DNA from: Euborellia annulipes
Taxonomy: Eukaryota > Arthropoda > Insecta > Dermaptera > Anisolabididae
Length of the DNA: 64,000 nucleotides
NCBI GenBank assembly: GCA_023213315.1
Contig: JAKCPI010006031.1
Span: forward strand, 28,027-92,026
Direction of reading: 5' to 3'
Below, in pieces: positions 34,812 to 47,200 of the stretch. Each line of letters opens with the position of its first letter. Positions within the stretch are counted from its first letter, which is position 1. The position numbers and the translations under genes are program-made. The notes below the pieces were generated by a model. The model was given only the letters and a program-made list of their open reading frames with translations. It was not told the origin of the DNA and did no database searches.

Positions 34812-37800
34812 ATGACAGAGGTATGTTTTTACTTTTTTTTTTTAATAAAATTTGAAGAAATATTTTCTCTTACTTGATTTGTATATTAATTTTCAGGAGG
34901 TTCAGAGGCATTCAGTACATACCTTGGTGTTTCGTTCATTAAAACGAAGTCATGATGTATTTTTATCAAATCAGGGCAATTTACCTCCAATTGATGAAAA
35001 AGCGTAAGTTTTCAAGACCGATTATTGTATAATTGATGATATAAAATTGTCCAATTATTTTCGATATTTGAGATTACTGTAAATTTTGTTAGATAATAAA
35101 CTATATAAACAAGCAATATTTTATTTCAATTTGTTTGTATAATATTTTTTTTTTACAGGGAAAATTTAAAAAAATTGATTAAAACTAGAGACAGTTATGG
35201 TTTAGTTTATGAAAGAGTGAAACGAGAAAATGCACTTAAAGCACTTCAACCACCTGAACAACGGAATGACACCGATCAAAATAATGGAGGTAAACATTCA
35301 ATAAATTTGCAATTATTTAAATCAGAGTTATGTATATTTCTTTGGTGAGATAATTTTGGGGGTCCATTAGACTTTTACTTTTTTAACACACCCCCAGCAC
35401 GAATCGTTGGCCGTGGATGATTTTAATAAAGCAATTTCGCTTGATGCGTACTTCTAGTTTTCTTTCTTCACTTTTATATATATGTTTATGTGATTTTATC
35501 TTGAGCACTTGAGTTTCCTTCGTGCTTGTCATTGCAATCTTGGCGGCTGTTGTCAAATAAAGGGTGTTCCTAAATACTGTCAATTGACTTCGGCGTTATC
35601 TCCATCTCCCCATACATCCATCAATAATAATTTTTTTTTTTTTTTTTTAATAGTTTTGGCGATTGAATCCGGAATGGAGCAGGAATCGATCATTCCACCA
35701 GCATCATTGGTCCAGACACCAGCAGCAGCAGCAGCAGCAACAAATATGAGTCTGGTTCCTGTAAGCCAGCCTACAATTCCACATGTGCCTCCTTCATCTG
35801 CTCTAATACACCACCAGACAAGTCACTCAACTCCAACCACAACAACATTAATCCCAAGGAAAACGCCCTCCATGCCACGACCACAATGGCATGCCCCATG
35901 GAAACTCTATCGGGTGATCTCAGGGCATTTGGGTTGGGTGAGATGCGCCGCCGTTGAACCTGGAAACGAATGGTTTGCTACCGGATCCAACGATAGAGTT
36001 ATTAAGGTTATTATATTTATTGTATATTTGACGTTTCGCTTGGGAAGTTTGTTTTTGCTGAGGTTATTTGCCTTTGAACAGATACACCATAAACCAAGAG
36101 CGCGGAATAATATATATTAAGAAAAGCAAAAAGTTTTATTTATGATAAATAAGAGAACAAATCAATTAATTAATTATAATACATTATTTATAAATTGAAT
36201 TAAACATGCATTGTTAGAAATAAATAAAGTTAAATTAGTCACAATCATCACAACAAAAATAACTCCAAACATAGATTTTCTTTAAATTGTAAAAGGAACA
36301 ATATATTTGTGTTTTACCCACTTGACGAAGGCCCTCGGTAGGGTCGAAACTGTTGTCGTCTGTTGAATATCATATAAAATATACAAAGCTTACCAGTTGA
36401 TTATTCAATTTTTAAATTACTTTTGCATAAACTCACAGGATTTATGATAATATGCAAAAATAGGAAAAATGTTGAAGTTAAATTTGAATAAATAGATGAT
36501 CAAAAGAAAAAAATAAATAAATAATTGAAATAATAACAAGATATATATTTTAACAATCAATTAATTATTAACAATTAACTATTGTTTAATAAATATATAT
36601 AAAGGTGGCTTTTCAACAATTTTTTTTTAGATCTGGGACTTGGCAAGTGGACACCTAAAAGTCTCGCTGACTGGGCATATAAGCAGCGTCCGTGGCCTTG
36701 CAGTTAGCGCTCGACACCCGTATTTGTTCAGTTGCGGCGAGGATCGTCAAGTGAAATGTTGGGATTTAGAATACAATAAAGTGATTCGACACTACCATGG
36801 CCATTTGTCGGCGATCTACACCCTCTCCCTTCATCCAACGATCGACGTCCTCGTGACGGCCGGCCGGGACTCCACCGCCCGTGTTTGGGACATGCGAACA
36901 AAGGCGAACGTGCATACTCTCACGGGGCATACGAATACAATTGCCAGCGCTATTTGCCAGGCAGCTGAGCCTCAAGTTATAACTGCTAGCCACGATTGCA
37001 CGATTCGGCTATGGGATTTGGCTGCTGGAAAGAGTATCTGCACATTAACAAATCATAAGAAGAGTGTGCGTTCGGTTGTTTTTCACCCTACACTGTGAGT
37101 ACTAAATAAATCCGTTTCTCTTTTAAGGGGGTGTAGGAGAGGCGACTAAACTAGACTATCATAAGGAATTTTTCAATGCGGTTTTTCTTTAAATGAATTA
37201 TATTCATAAGGGATTATTGGGACAAAAGGTTATTAAGGAGTCAAAAAAAAATCCAAGACATAGGCAGCCAAAATTATTTCTTTTATTATTGCCGTTCCAG
37301 GCTGACGTTTCGGCCACTGGTCTAGGCCATCTTCAGAGCTATAAATATTTATATATATAAAATTATATAGATATTTTTATATTTTATAGAAAGTGCCACA
37401 ATAACATGTTATAATAAAATGTACGAAAATATTTTTAGCTCTGAAGATGGCCTAGACCAGTGGCCGAAACGTCAGCCTGGAACGGCAATAATAAAAGAAA
37501 TAATTTTGGCTGCCTATGTATTGGATTTTTTTTTTGACTCCTTAATAATACTTCCAGCCACAAAGACATACCTCACAACAAAAAGTTATAATTTTTTTAA
37601 TGACTTATTACAAAATTAAGGAAATTAATTTTTTTGTTAATTTAAAAATGAATTTTTTGTTATTATTAATCACTTATTAATTAAGAAAATTTTAAAATAA
37701 CATTTGGTGATTTATTTAAAAATTATCTGTCAAATAGTTCAGCACTCCTGCAAAAGATGGCAGACTAGTCTAACAACCGATCCCCTATTAGCCTATATTT

Positions 37801-38869
37801 ATACGCTTTTATAAAAGATACATAATATATAATAACATTTATAAATGTTAAAAGATCAATGAAAATCAACCAAATGTATTAGAATTATTCAAAATTACAC
37901 TTGTAGGAATTGAGTTACGAGTTTGAAATTTTACGCTTAAGTTAGGTACCCCTCTCCAAGGCACATAACGCGAATCTTTTAAATAGAATCGGCCAAACAC
38001 GACCAATCACGAACAGATTGTTAATTTTACTAACATGTATATATATTATATTGTCTAAGAAACGAGTCGATTGTTCAATTGGCTTGCATTCAAATAATTG
38101 ACTTTGGCTTGAGCAAAAATAGGAAAAATGTCGAAGTTAAATTTGAGTAAATCAATTGAAATAATTAAGGGGCGGAGTCTAAACAATAATAACAAAATAT
38201 ATATTTTAACAATTAATTAATTATTAACAATTAAACATTGTTTAATAAATTTAATTTTAAAGATTCCTTTGTTTATTAATAAAACATAATTGCCAATTAA
38301 TGCTCTATTTAATAAAATGGAATATTTTTTTTTTCCCCCAGTTATATGTTTGCTTCTGCGTCGCCCTATAATATAAAACAATGGAAATGCCCTGACGGAA
38401 GATTTATTCAAAATCTTTCTGGACACAACACAATTATAAATTCGCTTGCTGTCAATCCTGAAGGGGTTTTAGTCTCCGGAGCAGATAATGGCACGCTACA
38501 CTGTTGGGATTGGAGAACTGGCTATAATTTCCAAAGATTACAGGTACTTGATGATCGTTAATTATTTAAAAAAAAACATTTTTCTTTTTTAACGAGCTGA
38601 TTGTTTATTTTAGGCTCCCGTTCAACCCGGTTCTATGGACAGTGAATCGGGGATTTTCTCAATGATTTTTGATGTCACAGGCAGCCGATTAATAACAACA
38701 GAGGCCGATAAAACAATTAAAATTTATAAAGAAGATGAAACAGCGGTAAGATGATGACGATTTTGTTATTTAATTTTCCTTTATTTATTTTTTGCATTTT
38801 TATTTTCAGACCGAAGAATCGCATCCAGTTGTCTGGCGACCGGACATTTTGAAACGAAGGAAATATTAA
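34812..38869 (+). CDS. PLRG1: pleiotropic regulator 1, WD40 spliceosome protein, complete
   Basis: Eight coding exons: 34812-34820, 34897-35003, 35159-35289, 35654-36006, 36631-37094, 38342-38543, 38614-38745, 38810-38869; phases agree throughout, 485 residues (human 514). PLRG1 (yeast Prp46) belongs to the CDC5L/Prp19 complex of the spliceosome. The N-terminus [20 protein letters not shown] is nearly identical to animal PLRG1. The middle is a Ser/Pro/Ala linker. From about residue 165 come [20 protein letters not shown] and seven WD40 repeats (for example [54 protein letters not shown]). It ends [18 protein letters not shown]. The first coding exon has only nine bases. Intron 5 (1.25 kb) contains a TTAA repeat that itself hosts a hammerhead palindrome. 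Confidence 0.98.
36007..36630 (+). other. PLRG1 intron 4 with a decayed hammerhead-like motif
   Basis: AT-rich sequence. At 36322-36357 (+) it reads TTGACGA (first C lost), stem II GGCCCT/AGGGTC, GAAACTGTTGTC with an AC/GU stem III and a loop. Sense to PLRG1. Confidence 0.45.
37304..37336 (-). ncRNA. hammerhead-like ribozyme motif
   Basis: Minus strand: GCT stem I, CTGAAGA, extra T, stem II GGCC/GGCC with an 8-base loop, GAAACGTC, AGC. Confidence 0.6.
37441..37473 (+). ncRNA. hammerhead-like ribozyme motif
   Basis: Mirror of 37304-37336 on the sense strand of PLRG1 intron 5: stem I GCT/AGC, CTGAAGA, GGCC/GGCC, GAAACGTC. Confidence 0.6.
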
Positions 38870-39146
38870 ATTTAATAACAAATAACAGGTAAATATGATA
38901 AATATTTATTTGTTTTTGTTAATTTTAATTGTCAGTCAATTTTAGCCCATTATGACGTCACATTCGCAATTCATCCCCGGCTGCCTTGATCCTTGTGCTC
39001 TGGGATTGAATCAGCGTTTGCATGTTAACTTCGAGTTGCTCTGTGTCGTGAACGTTCCAAACGTCGCCGTTTGCATTTTGTGAAATAGTCCCTATGGATT
39101 TGTTTATTTATTGTCACACTGAGGCGATTCGCCTCTCAAGCCTTTA

Positions 39147-39152
39147 AATAAA
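39147..39152 (+). terminator. candidate poly(A) signal for PLRG1
   Basis: First clear AATAAA after the PLRG1 stop codon, about 280 bases downstream. Confidence 0.35.
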
Positions 39153-39389
39153 AATATCTATTCTTATTAATTCATATTTGTCAGTGTATGAATTAATTTA
39201 AATAATGATTTATACTAAATTAAATATATTAATTTTTTTATAATAATAAATATTTTTTGATTAATTCATAATAAATAGTTTGTTTGTTTTTTAACCCTTT
39301 TTTATTTTTATTAAATACCCATTCTATTTTATAGAATAGAATTTTAGGTGGGGCTATCGACTCTTGGTATATAGGCAGGCGCGCTAGGA

Positions 39390-40260
39390 ATTGAGCTAGG
39401 AGGTTGAAATTTTATATTTAAGTTAGGCACCCCCATGGGACGTGACACGAAGCTTTTGAACAAAATCGACCAAAGAGTACTAATACTTTACTGATGCACT
39501 TTTTCAGTTTTTTTCGATTTTCTCAAAATTCGATTTTTTTTTTAATTCATAAATCAATTATTTTTTAGATGCTCTTTAAATTGTATATTCTCATTTTCCC
39601 CATTGAAATCTTCTGAAGACCACTTTACTCTTGTACGGTGAGGGATAATATTAAGTCCCACCCATGCGTTTTCTACTTGAGATTATTTCATTGTTTTTAT
39701 AAAAAAAAATGCAGATCTTTATTGGAAATTTTCTAGGTTTGAACTATGAAAGTTTCCATTAAAAAATATATAATATTTTTTTTTAAAACAATGAAATAAT
39801 CACATGGAGAAAACGCATGGGTAGGAGGACTTAATATTGAGCCTCACTGTACTCCATAGAAAAGATAGAAGAAATGGTTGCCATGGTAACAAAATGTAAA
39901 TATTTTCCCATGTTTATAAATTTTACATCTTGAATTGATATATCGGCGGAAACTAAATATATATCGACACGAAAAATCTGGTGTGACAAGCACAGAACAC
40001 AACTTTCGATTAGATAGATAGATAGATAGATTTTATTTTGCTCTGAGGCTAATGCCTCTTGGAGCACGAAAATTTTACATTTTTATTTACAGATCATTAT
40101 TCTCGCTCTCTCCTCACAATTACAGTTCCACTCAACCGACCGACCCCCTCTGCTCTCCAATTAGATAATTATAATATTGGGCCTTAAATGCGGCCAAAGA
40201 CCGCGATCGCCTGACTCTCTCCGAAGGTAAGGGAAAGTTGTGTGCTGTGTTACACCAATA
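39390..40260. repeat. cluster of dispersed repeats between PLRG1 and RPRD1
   Basis: Contents: 39390-39600, a copy of the GAATTGAGCTAGGAGG repeat; 39637-39850, a palindromic MITE with GTGAGG ends and CCCATGCGTTTTC arms (second copy 55601-55802); 39970-40260, a hairpin repeat with GATAGATA and retroelement-like sequence (40010-40225) inserted in its loop. Confidence 0.6.
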
Positions 40261-40565
40261 TTTTTTTGGTTTAAATCGGAGGCCACTAAATAAGGTTTTT
40301 TAAAATGTGTGCAAATGAAATGAGACCAGATTAGGTTTACTTTATAACTCAGAAATTATTTCATCAATTTAGAAGGCGATTATTGATCTAAAATTTAGTA
40401 TTAATGAGATATCGGGGATAGAGTTTGTAGTTTTAAGTTGACTCTGAATTCTTAATAATCATAAAATCTAAAATAAAATTATATATATATGCATAATTGC
40501 ACTAAAACTTTTTAATTCGCCTTTAATCCAATGTTTGTTATAAGTTTATTTTATAATAAATCAGA

Positions 40566-40662
40566 GTTTGGCCATGTTGGCAAACTGGTCAACACAAATG
40601 CAATTTTTTTTTACACTTGTTGATTCTCAGTTCAAATCCAAGACAATCACTTTTTTTTTTAA
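40566..40662 (+). repeat. tRNA-like SINE
   Basis: GGCCATGTTGGCAAACTGG (A-box region) and CAGTTCAAATCC (B box) with internal and terminal T runs. The same family probably includes 20870-20960. Confidence 0.5.
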
Positions 40663-40929
40663 TATTAATTTTTATTAGATACTTTAAAAATCAAATGAAA
40701 GGTGCCTGGCTCCCTTTGGCTTTGGCGCCTCCAGGGTGCCACGCAGGCACCGAGCACGGAGTGCGCATCTATCAAGAGCCGCCCTGAATTAGCGAGGGGA
40801 TTAAATATCTTCTTTTTAAACCCTAAAAACGAAGAAAGAAATTCATTTTTAATATCAAACAATTGTAATTATTAACAAAGCGAAATGTGAGAGACGCGAA
40901 GTTAGCAACGGTCGGTCGCACAATCGTTG

Positions 40930-41056
40930 AGGCGTTCAGACCAGTCAAGTTTTGCTCTCAGCTCTCAGTTCACAAATAATAAATATTTAATTCAATATTT
41001 GTCAGTGATTTGATATTTATCCTTTCATCAATTTGTAATTGTTTTGTTATATTTGG
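40930..41056 (+). promoter_or_regulatory. probable RPRD1 promoter and non-coding first exon
   Basis: A GC-richer stretch (40880-40980) with CTCTCAGCTCTCAGTTC initiator-like words is followed by a strong donor TTGGGTAAGTG at 41056 and an acceptor (T run, then CAG) at 41140. This would splice an 83-base intron out of the 5' UTR. Inference from splice signals only. Confidence 0.45.
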
Positions 41057-41242
41057 GTAAGTGATTAATGATAATTATCTAATTATTTATTTTCTATTCA
41101 TTTGAATGAAAATAACCTCAGATATAATTTTTTTTTTCAGTTGTTGTTTTTTTTCTTGTTTTTTTCTCTTGCATTTCATTAATTGAAATGCCAATTTGAA
41201 TTGTTGAAAAATAAAAGTGTTAAAAATCAAAACTAAAATATA

Positions 41243-44200
41243 ATGATGGCTGGATTTACTGAATTGGCTTTGTCGAAAAAGCTGGCGGAATTGAACTCGT
41301 CGCAGCAGAGCATCCAAACTCTCTCCCTGTGGCTCATTCACCATCGGAAACATCACGCGACCATCGTCAAAGTTTGGTTCAAGGAACTACAAAAAGGTTT
41401 CTATCTATCTATTTATCTAAAAAAACCCCAAAAAAAAGAAAGATTTTTTTATTTATTAAAATTAAGCCCAAAACAAATCACTTCTTTTTACCTTTTTAGT
41501 GATTTCTAATTATTTTTTCTTTTAATTATTCCCTTAAGGCCATTTAGGCAAAAACTCTTGGTTACCCATCCACGTAATCACCAATCAAACAATCAACTAA
41601 ATAAATAGAAAATCTTTTAAATTTTATATATATATATATATAGCCTATATCGGTATAATCTACGAACAAACAAATAGACAAGAAGAATAAATAATAGTTG
41701 GAAAAGAGATAATCTTTTAGCCCAAATAAAATATTTATTTTATTAAAATCTCAGACCGTCGGGTTTCGGCTTCCCTGCTGAAGCCTTCCTCAGTGAGGAC
41801 GGGATCTAAATTTTATTAGAATTATAAATTATATACAGCAGAGTAGCCGAAATCTGACGGTCTGAGATTTTAATAAAATAAATATTTTATTTGTAAAAGA
41901 CCGATCTCGTTTCCAACTACTATTTGCACAGTCCTGGCGAGTTAATTGAAGAATAAATAATAACGCTTGTATCTAGATGGAGGCAAAATTATTGAGTCGA
42001 CGTTTCGCCTCCCTTCCTCAGAATTTTGTCATTCAAAGTATGAAAGCACCGACAATTCAAGTGGAGAATTGATTAGTCCTGAGGAAGGGAGACGAGCCCC
42101 GAAACGTGGTAATAAATGTATCCTCCATCCACCCCATGCATTGGGGGGGGGTTTTAACTAGCAACGCCAGGTTTGAACTAATCCAAATTTTATTCACATT
42201 CTGCTATGGACAGAGAGCGGTCATCAGCTTAGAGAAGGCACCTCACCGCTATGTATAACGCCCCTAAGGCATTTGATATAAATAGACTAAGCCCACCTAC
42301 TATATCCTCGCGGCACTGAAGATGATGTGTGTTCTACGCATCGAAATATCTGCCAAATAAAAGGACGTCAGGTGGAGCTGTAAAGTTGCTGGTTATTTCT
42401 CTCCAACCCCTTTACTCTACTGCATCCCAGCCTAATATTCAAATTTTATTCACATTCTTTACTTTATAAATAAAAAAAAACCCGTCAAAACTTTTTGTCA
42501 CTTTTCATATTTTATTAAAGTGTGAGCTTTTGGTTTTTTAGCAGTCAACCATTGCAAAATTAAAAGGGATTTTGTTTTCCAACTTTTGGGAGATCATTTT
42601 CTAACTTACGCAATCCCTTTTAATATTCACCAGAAATTATTACGTTTTGAGAAGGTTAAAATAAAAAAAAAATTCCAGGGGAGGAAACCCTCTCTGACCA
42701 GCCACCCACCACTTGAGAAATGAGGCATTTGTTCCCAAAGGAATCTCCAAGCCTTGGGGGCACTTTTCTCTTTTACTGTTATTTCACTGGACATACTAAA
42801 TTCCTAGTTGTTTCTTGAATCAAACAGCTTCAGGCGGGTTTATTATGTTATATAGATAGTAGAGATTTTGTTGGGGGGCCAAATTATTAACCCCCCCCCC
42901 CCCCCCTCTCCAAGAAACTTAAAGGGAGAAATTTTTTTAGATAATATAATAATTATAAATAAAAAACAAATAAAAAAAAATTTTTTTTGAAATAAAAAAT
43001 AATTTTAATACAAAATTCGTAAATATTAGAGATTTTTTCAATTATTTATGTTTTTTGTTAGATTTTAGAATTTATGAGAGTTAATAAAATAATTATTTAA
43101 AAAAAAAAATCATTAGGGAAAACAATAGGTATTTTTTGTTTTGGAGAAGGTTTGGGGGGCCCGCCCCCGGGCCCCCCCCGAATACCCACTGTTATATAGA
43201 ATTTCCCCTTGTGGCCAAAACCCATTGTTATTTGCGTTTTATCGGGTTTCTTACTTATAGGCATATATGATCCTCAAGCAGGCCCTGGAATATAGGATCT
43301 CACCACAATAGCCCCCAGGCAACTCTACGAGGGGAGGGAGTTGCTGTCCTGTGGAAGGGACGTCCCTCTCAGTGATGCATTCTTCGAAAGGAGTCGGTGC
43401 TGAGAGAGTCCCTCCTCAACTAGGACATCCTCCATAGGATAGAAGAGGTTGAATATAAGGAGCGGGTTCAAGGGGGTACCCAGGATCAAATCTAGAGGGG
43501 GGCAGATCATGGCCGTCCAGATTGTGACATAGCTTTTTCATATATATATAGAGGAGAAAAGCCTTCGAATTAAAGGCATAAAAACCCTCCAGTCCTAACT
43601 AGTCCCCGTCGCTATCGCCCTACCTAATTTTGATTCATTTCATCACTTTATAAGCATTTAATTTTTTTTTTCTTGCTTCTAGGGGGGGGGGGAGGCAGCT
43701 GCCCCCCTGCCCCTCGCTGGGTACGCCCATGAGCGGGTTGGAACCAGAAATAAGGATTAGTTCACTAGCTAGAGACGAAAGTAGAAGGAGGAGGTTAGAG
43801 ATAGGAAATGATGTAACTTCACGGGGTGCCGGTAGATGGCTACGGCCAGAGGTCGGTTGGGTTTGAGGTGTGTGTCTTCGTACACGAAAAGCACCTCGGA
43901 CAAATAAACGGGGATCCCGATAGGAATTTCAAATAAAAAAAAAAAAAAAATATTTAATTGAGGTGTATAGCTGATAATACGATTTATTTAAGGTTCAGGA
44001 AATCCCAAATGAGCAACGCAGCTAGTCGTTTTTTCAATTTTTTATTTAAATGTAAAGTGCCAGAACCAACTGTTTCGGTCGGATATAGGACCATCATCAG
44101 GGCCAAGCCATTGTCAATTTATTATTCCACTTGGTCATATTGGCCAAAGAAATTATTAATAATGCAATAAATTCAATGACCAAATTATTAGAAACAGTGT

Positions 44201-47200
44201 GTTATTATGGACTGAGAGTGAGTCACCGAAACGTTGGCCCTGGCACTTTACATTTAAATAAAAATTGAAAAAACGACTAGCTGCGTTGCTCATTTGAGAT
44301 TTCCTGAACCTTAAATAAATAATAACTATGCTTTATTTGACGTTTCGGCCACTCGTTCTGAGGCTCTTCAGGTACAATTCAGCTAACGACTACAAAGGTT
44401 GTCACAGATGTAACTTTGAGGTCTTAGCTGAATTGTGCCTGAAGAAGGCCTCAGAATGAGTGGCCGAAACGTCAAATAAAGCATAGTTATATTATTTATT
44501 TATTTATTATTTATTTCTACGCCTTTTTATAATAATTAAATTTTATGTTTTAGCAAAAGATAATAGAAAATTAACGTTCATGTATCTGGCAAATGATGTG
44601 ATTCAAAACAGTAAAAAAAAGGGCCCGGAATTCGGCAAAGAATTTGGAAGTGTTTTAAAGCGAGCGTTTGAAAACATGGCGGTGCCGGAGAACGATGAGA
44701 AAACAAGAAATAGCCTCGGGAGAATTCTACAAATTTGGGAGGAGAGAGGCGTCTACGACGCAAAGACGATCAAGGAATTCAAAAAGGGCCTCGACGCCTC
44801 AATCAACGATTCTGGTAACACAAAACGCAAAAGAAAGTCAGAGGACAATAGCACGGAGAAGCCGGCAGCGAAGAACGTCCGACAGAGCATCAAGACTGAA
44901 ACGGAAGTGAAGCAAGATGGCACGAAGGAGGTGCATATCCGATTATCCCCGCAAGCGCCCGCCAAGGATCCGCCAGAGCCCGAGGAATTGATCAAAATGC
45001 TTTTAGAGCTCGAGAATTCCGCCTCCTCCGACGCAGCCATCAGAGAGAGGATCGCGAAACTCCCTCCGGAGGTCTCTGAAGCGCCTCTCTTGACCAAACT
45101 ACAAGGTAATCAACTTCCTTTTTATTTCAAAATGTTGATTCCCTCTAATTGATTATAAATTTGGCTTAGAGGGACCCGAAACTAAATACCCGGCAAGTTT
45201 TGTTCCTGGGCCAAACGTCCAACGGGGCCCGGGATCTCCATCCATTGTTTTAGAATATTTACATCGCAGAGTATTTGTTGGAGTTGGCCTAGGGCAAAGG
45301 GAAAGGATATTCAAACCTTTGAGAAATAGTCCCGGGCCCCGATGGACGTTTGACCCAGACACTCGCAAAATTCGGAGCAAGTGCGCAGCGCCTGAAAACG
45401 AGTGCAGAATAAACACTCGAAATGTTGCACCATTGTATTTATTTATTTAGTAAAAAACTCTTATAATAATTGTTAAATATAGGCCTACCTCGAAACAAAA
45501 GATCAGGGCCCTATTTCATAAAGCTGACAATGACAGGTGACAGGTGACAATTTGTCAATTTGTCGAATATCTGTTTCATAAAAATCCGCTCTTGACTTAA
45601 TTGTCAAGTAAAAAAATGACATTTTTGTAAAATTGTCATGACAATTTGTCACTTTTTGGTTTCATACAATTTCTAGGCTGATAGGTGAATTTTGATAATT
45701 TGTCACTTTTTGTTTTTGAAACGATAATTGTCGGGACAATTTTTGTTTGTTTGACAATTGTAGAAAAATTCTGACAGGCATTAAAAGCTGTGTCGTATAA
45801 CATAGAATATATTCACATTTATTTACATCGAATTGATTAAAAGGAAATAATATTAAAGTTATATCATATAAGGCTTATTTAAAAAAATAATCTATTAATA
45901 ATTTGCAATAATGCTTTGTTTATTTGGTAATATAATATTTAATTAAAATATTTATAAATTAAATAAATGAAAATAAGTCTGAATTAAATAAGATGTTTTT
46001 ATAAGATTATTTTTTACTTTCTCTTACCTATGTATATATGTAATATATATATAGAGAGAAAGTATTGGATTCATGTCAAAAATTCGATGTCGAGATTTTG
46101 ATGGATCTTCACGTTTTAAGGTCCCCTGAATCCAAAAAAGTGGTTTTCGCGACATGGTCTGTCTGTCTGTGTGTGGGTGTGTGGGTGTGTGTGTGTGTGT
46201 GTTCAATTTTAAGGATGAAGGAATTGAGCTACGAGGTTTAAATTTTATATTTAAGTTAAACACCCCCCGGGACCGGAAAAATAAGCTTTTAATCAAAATC
46301 GGCCAAAGAGTACTAGTACTTTACTGATGTACTTTTTCAGTTTTTTTCGATTTTCTCAAAATTTGCTCCAACGATTTTTTTTTTAAATTCAAAAATCAAT
46401 TAATTTTTCGATTCTCTTTAAAATGTATATTCTCATTTTGCAATTGAAATCTTCTGAAGACCACTTTACTCTTGTATTTCATAGGGAAGATAGGAGAAAT
46501 GGTTGCCATGGAAACAAAATATAAATATTTTCCCATACTTTTTTTTTTTTTTTAATAAAAAAACATTCACACTTTTTTCTCATTCACACTCACATTCACA
46601 CACACATTCATGCAGTCTTTTCGGCAACTTAGGCCATTTAAGACTTTGACGATAACCGTTGTGATTGATATATAAATTGTGGGTTGAGGCATTTCTATTT
46701 AAGCCATCTGGTATCCAAATGGCTTAAATAAAATCATCGGACTGCCTGGGTCCGAACCCGCGACGTTTGGTATAGGAGGGAGGCGCGCTACCTACTACGC
46801 CAAACCCGGGGGCTGCCATACTTATAAATTTTACATCTGAATTCATATGTTCCGTACTGTCGGGAACTAAATATATGTCGACACGAAAAATCTGGTGTGA
46901 CAAGCACAGAACAGAACTTTCGATTACCGAAGGTAAGAGAAAGTTGTGTGCTGTGCGCCAGTCACACCAGATTTTTTTTTCTATGAAAGGTAACTTTTTC
47001 CTTTTTTTTCTCTCTCCATTCTTTTTGTTAGACAAAAATAGAAGTGGCAAAGACAATTTGATTCAGATATATATATAAAAATAACGAAAATATAGAAGAA
47101 ATATGAAGGTGACATTAACATATATATATATTTTATTTATTCAAAAACTAGGTCTATATTTAAAACAAATATTAAAGCAACTTAAGGAACTTAAAGAATT

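Larger units (their letters stand above)
37231..37550. mobile_element. 320-bp palindromic hammerhead element
   Basis: Arms of about 100 bp: TTAAGGAGTC, AAGACATAGGCAGCC and GCCGTTCCAGGCTGACG recur inverted on the right. The arms end in motifs 37304-37336 (-) and 37441-37473 (+), with 104 bp between. It is the cleanest example of the family, inside PLRG1 intron 5. Confidence 0.85.
37118..37800. repeat. TTAA-flanked dispersed repeat, copy 2, interrupted
   Basis: Starts TTAAGGGGGTGTAGGAGAGG and matches 3757-4240. Interrupted at 37231-37550 by a hammerhead palindrome. The right end is truncated. Confidence 0.6.
44320..44502. mobile_element. small palindromic hammerhead element
   Basis: Adjacent to the previous element. 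Short arms (AACTATGCTTTATTTGACG) are inverted at 44465-44490, and the spacer between the motifs is only 67 bp. Confidence 0.7.

Noticed and set aside
37304..37473. CRISPR-like repeat-spacer arrangement of the CGAAACGTC motifs
   Set aside because: The copies alternate in strand, are unevenly spaced and sit in a eukaryotic genome; the hammerhead reading explains conserved and variable bases.
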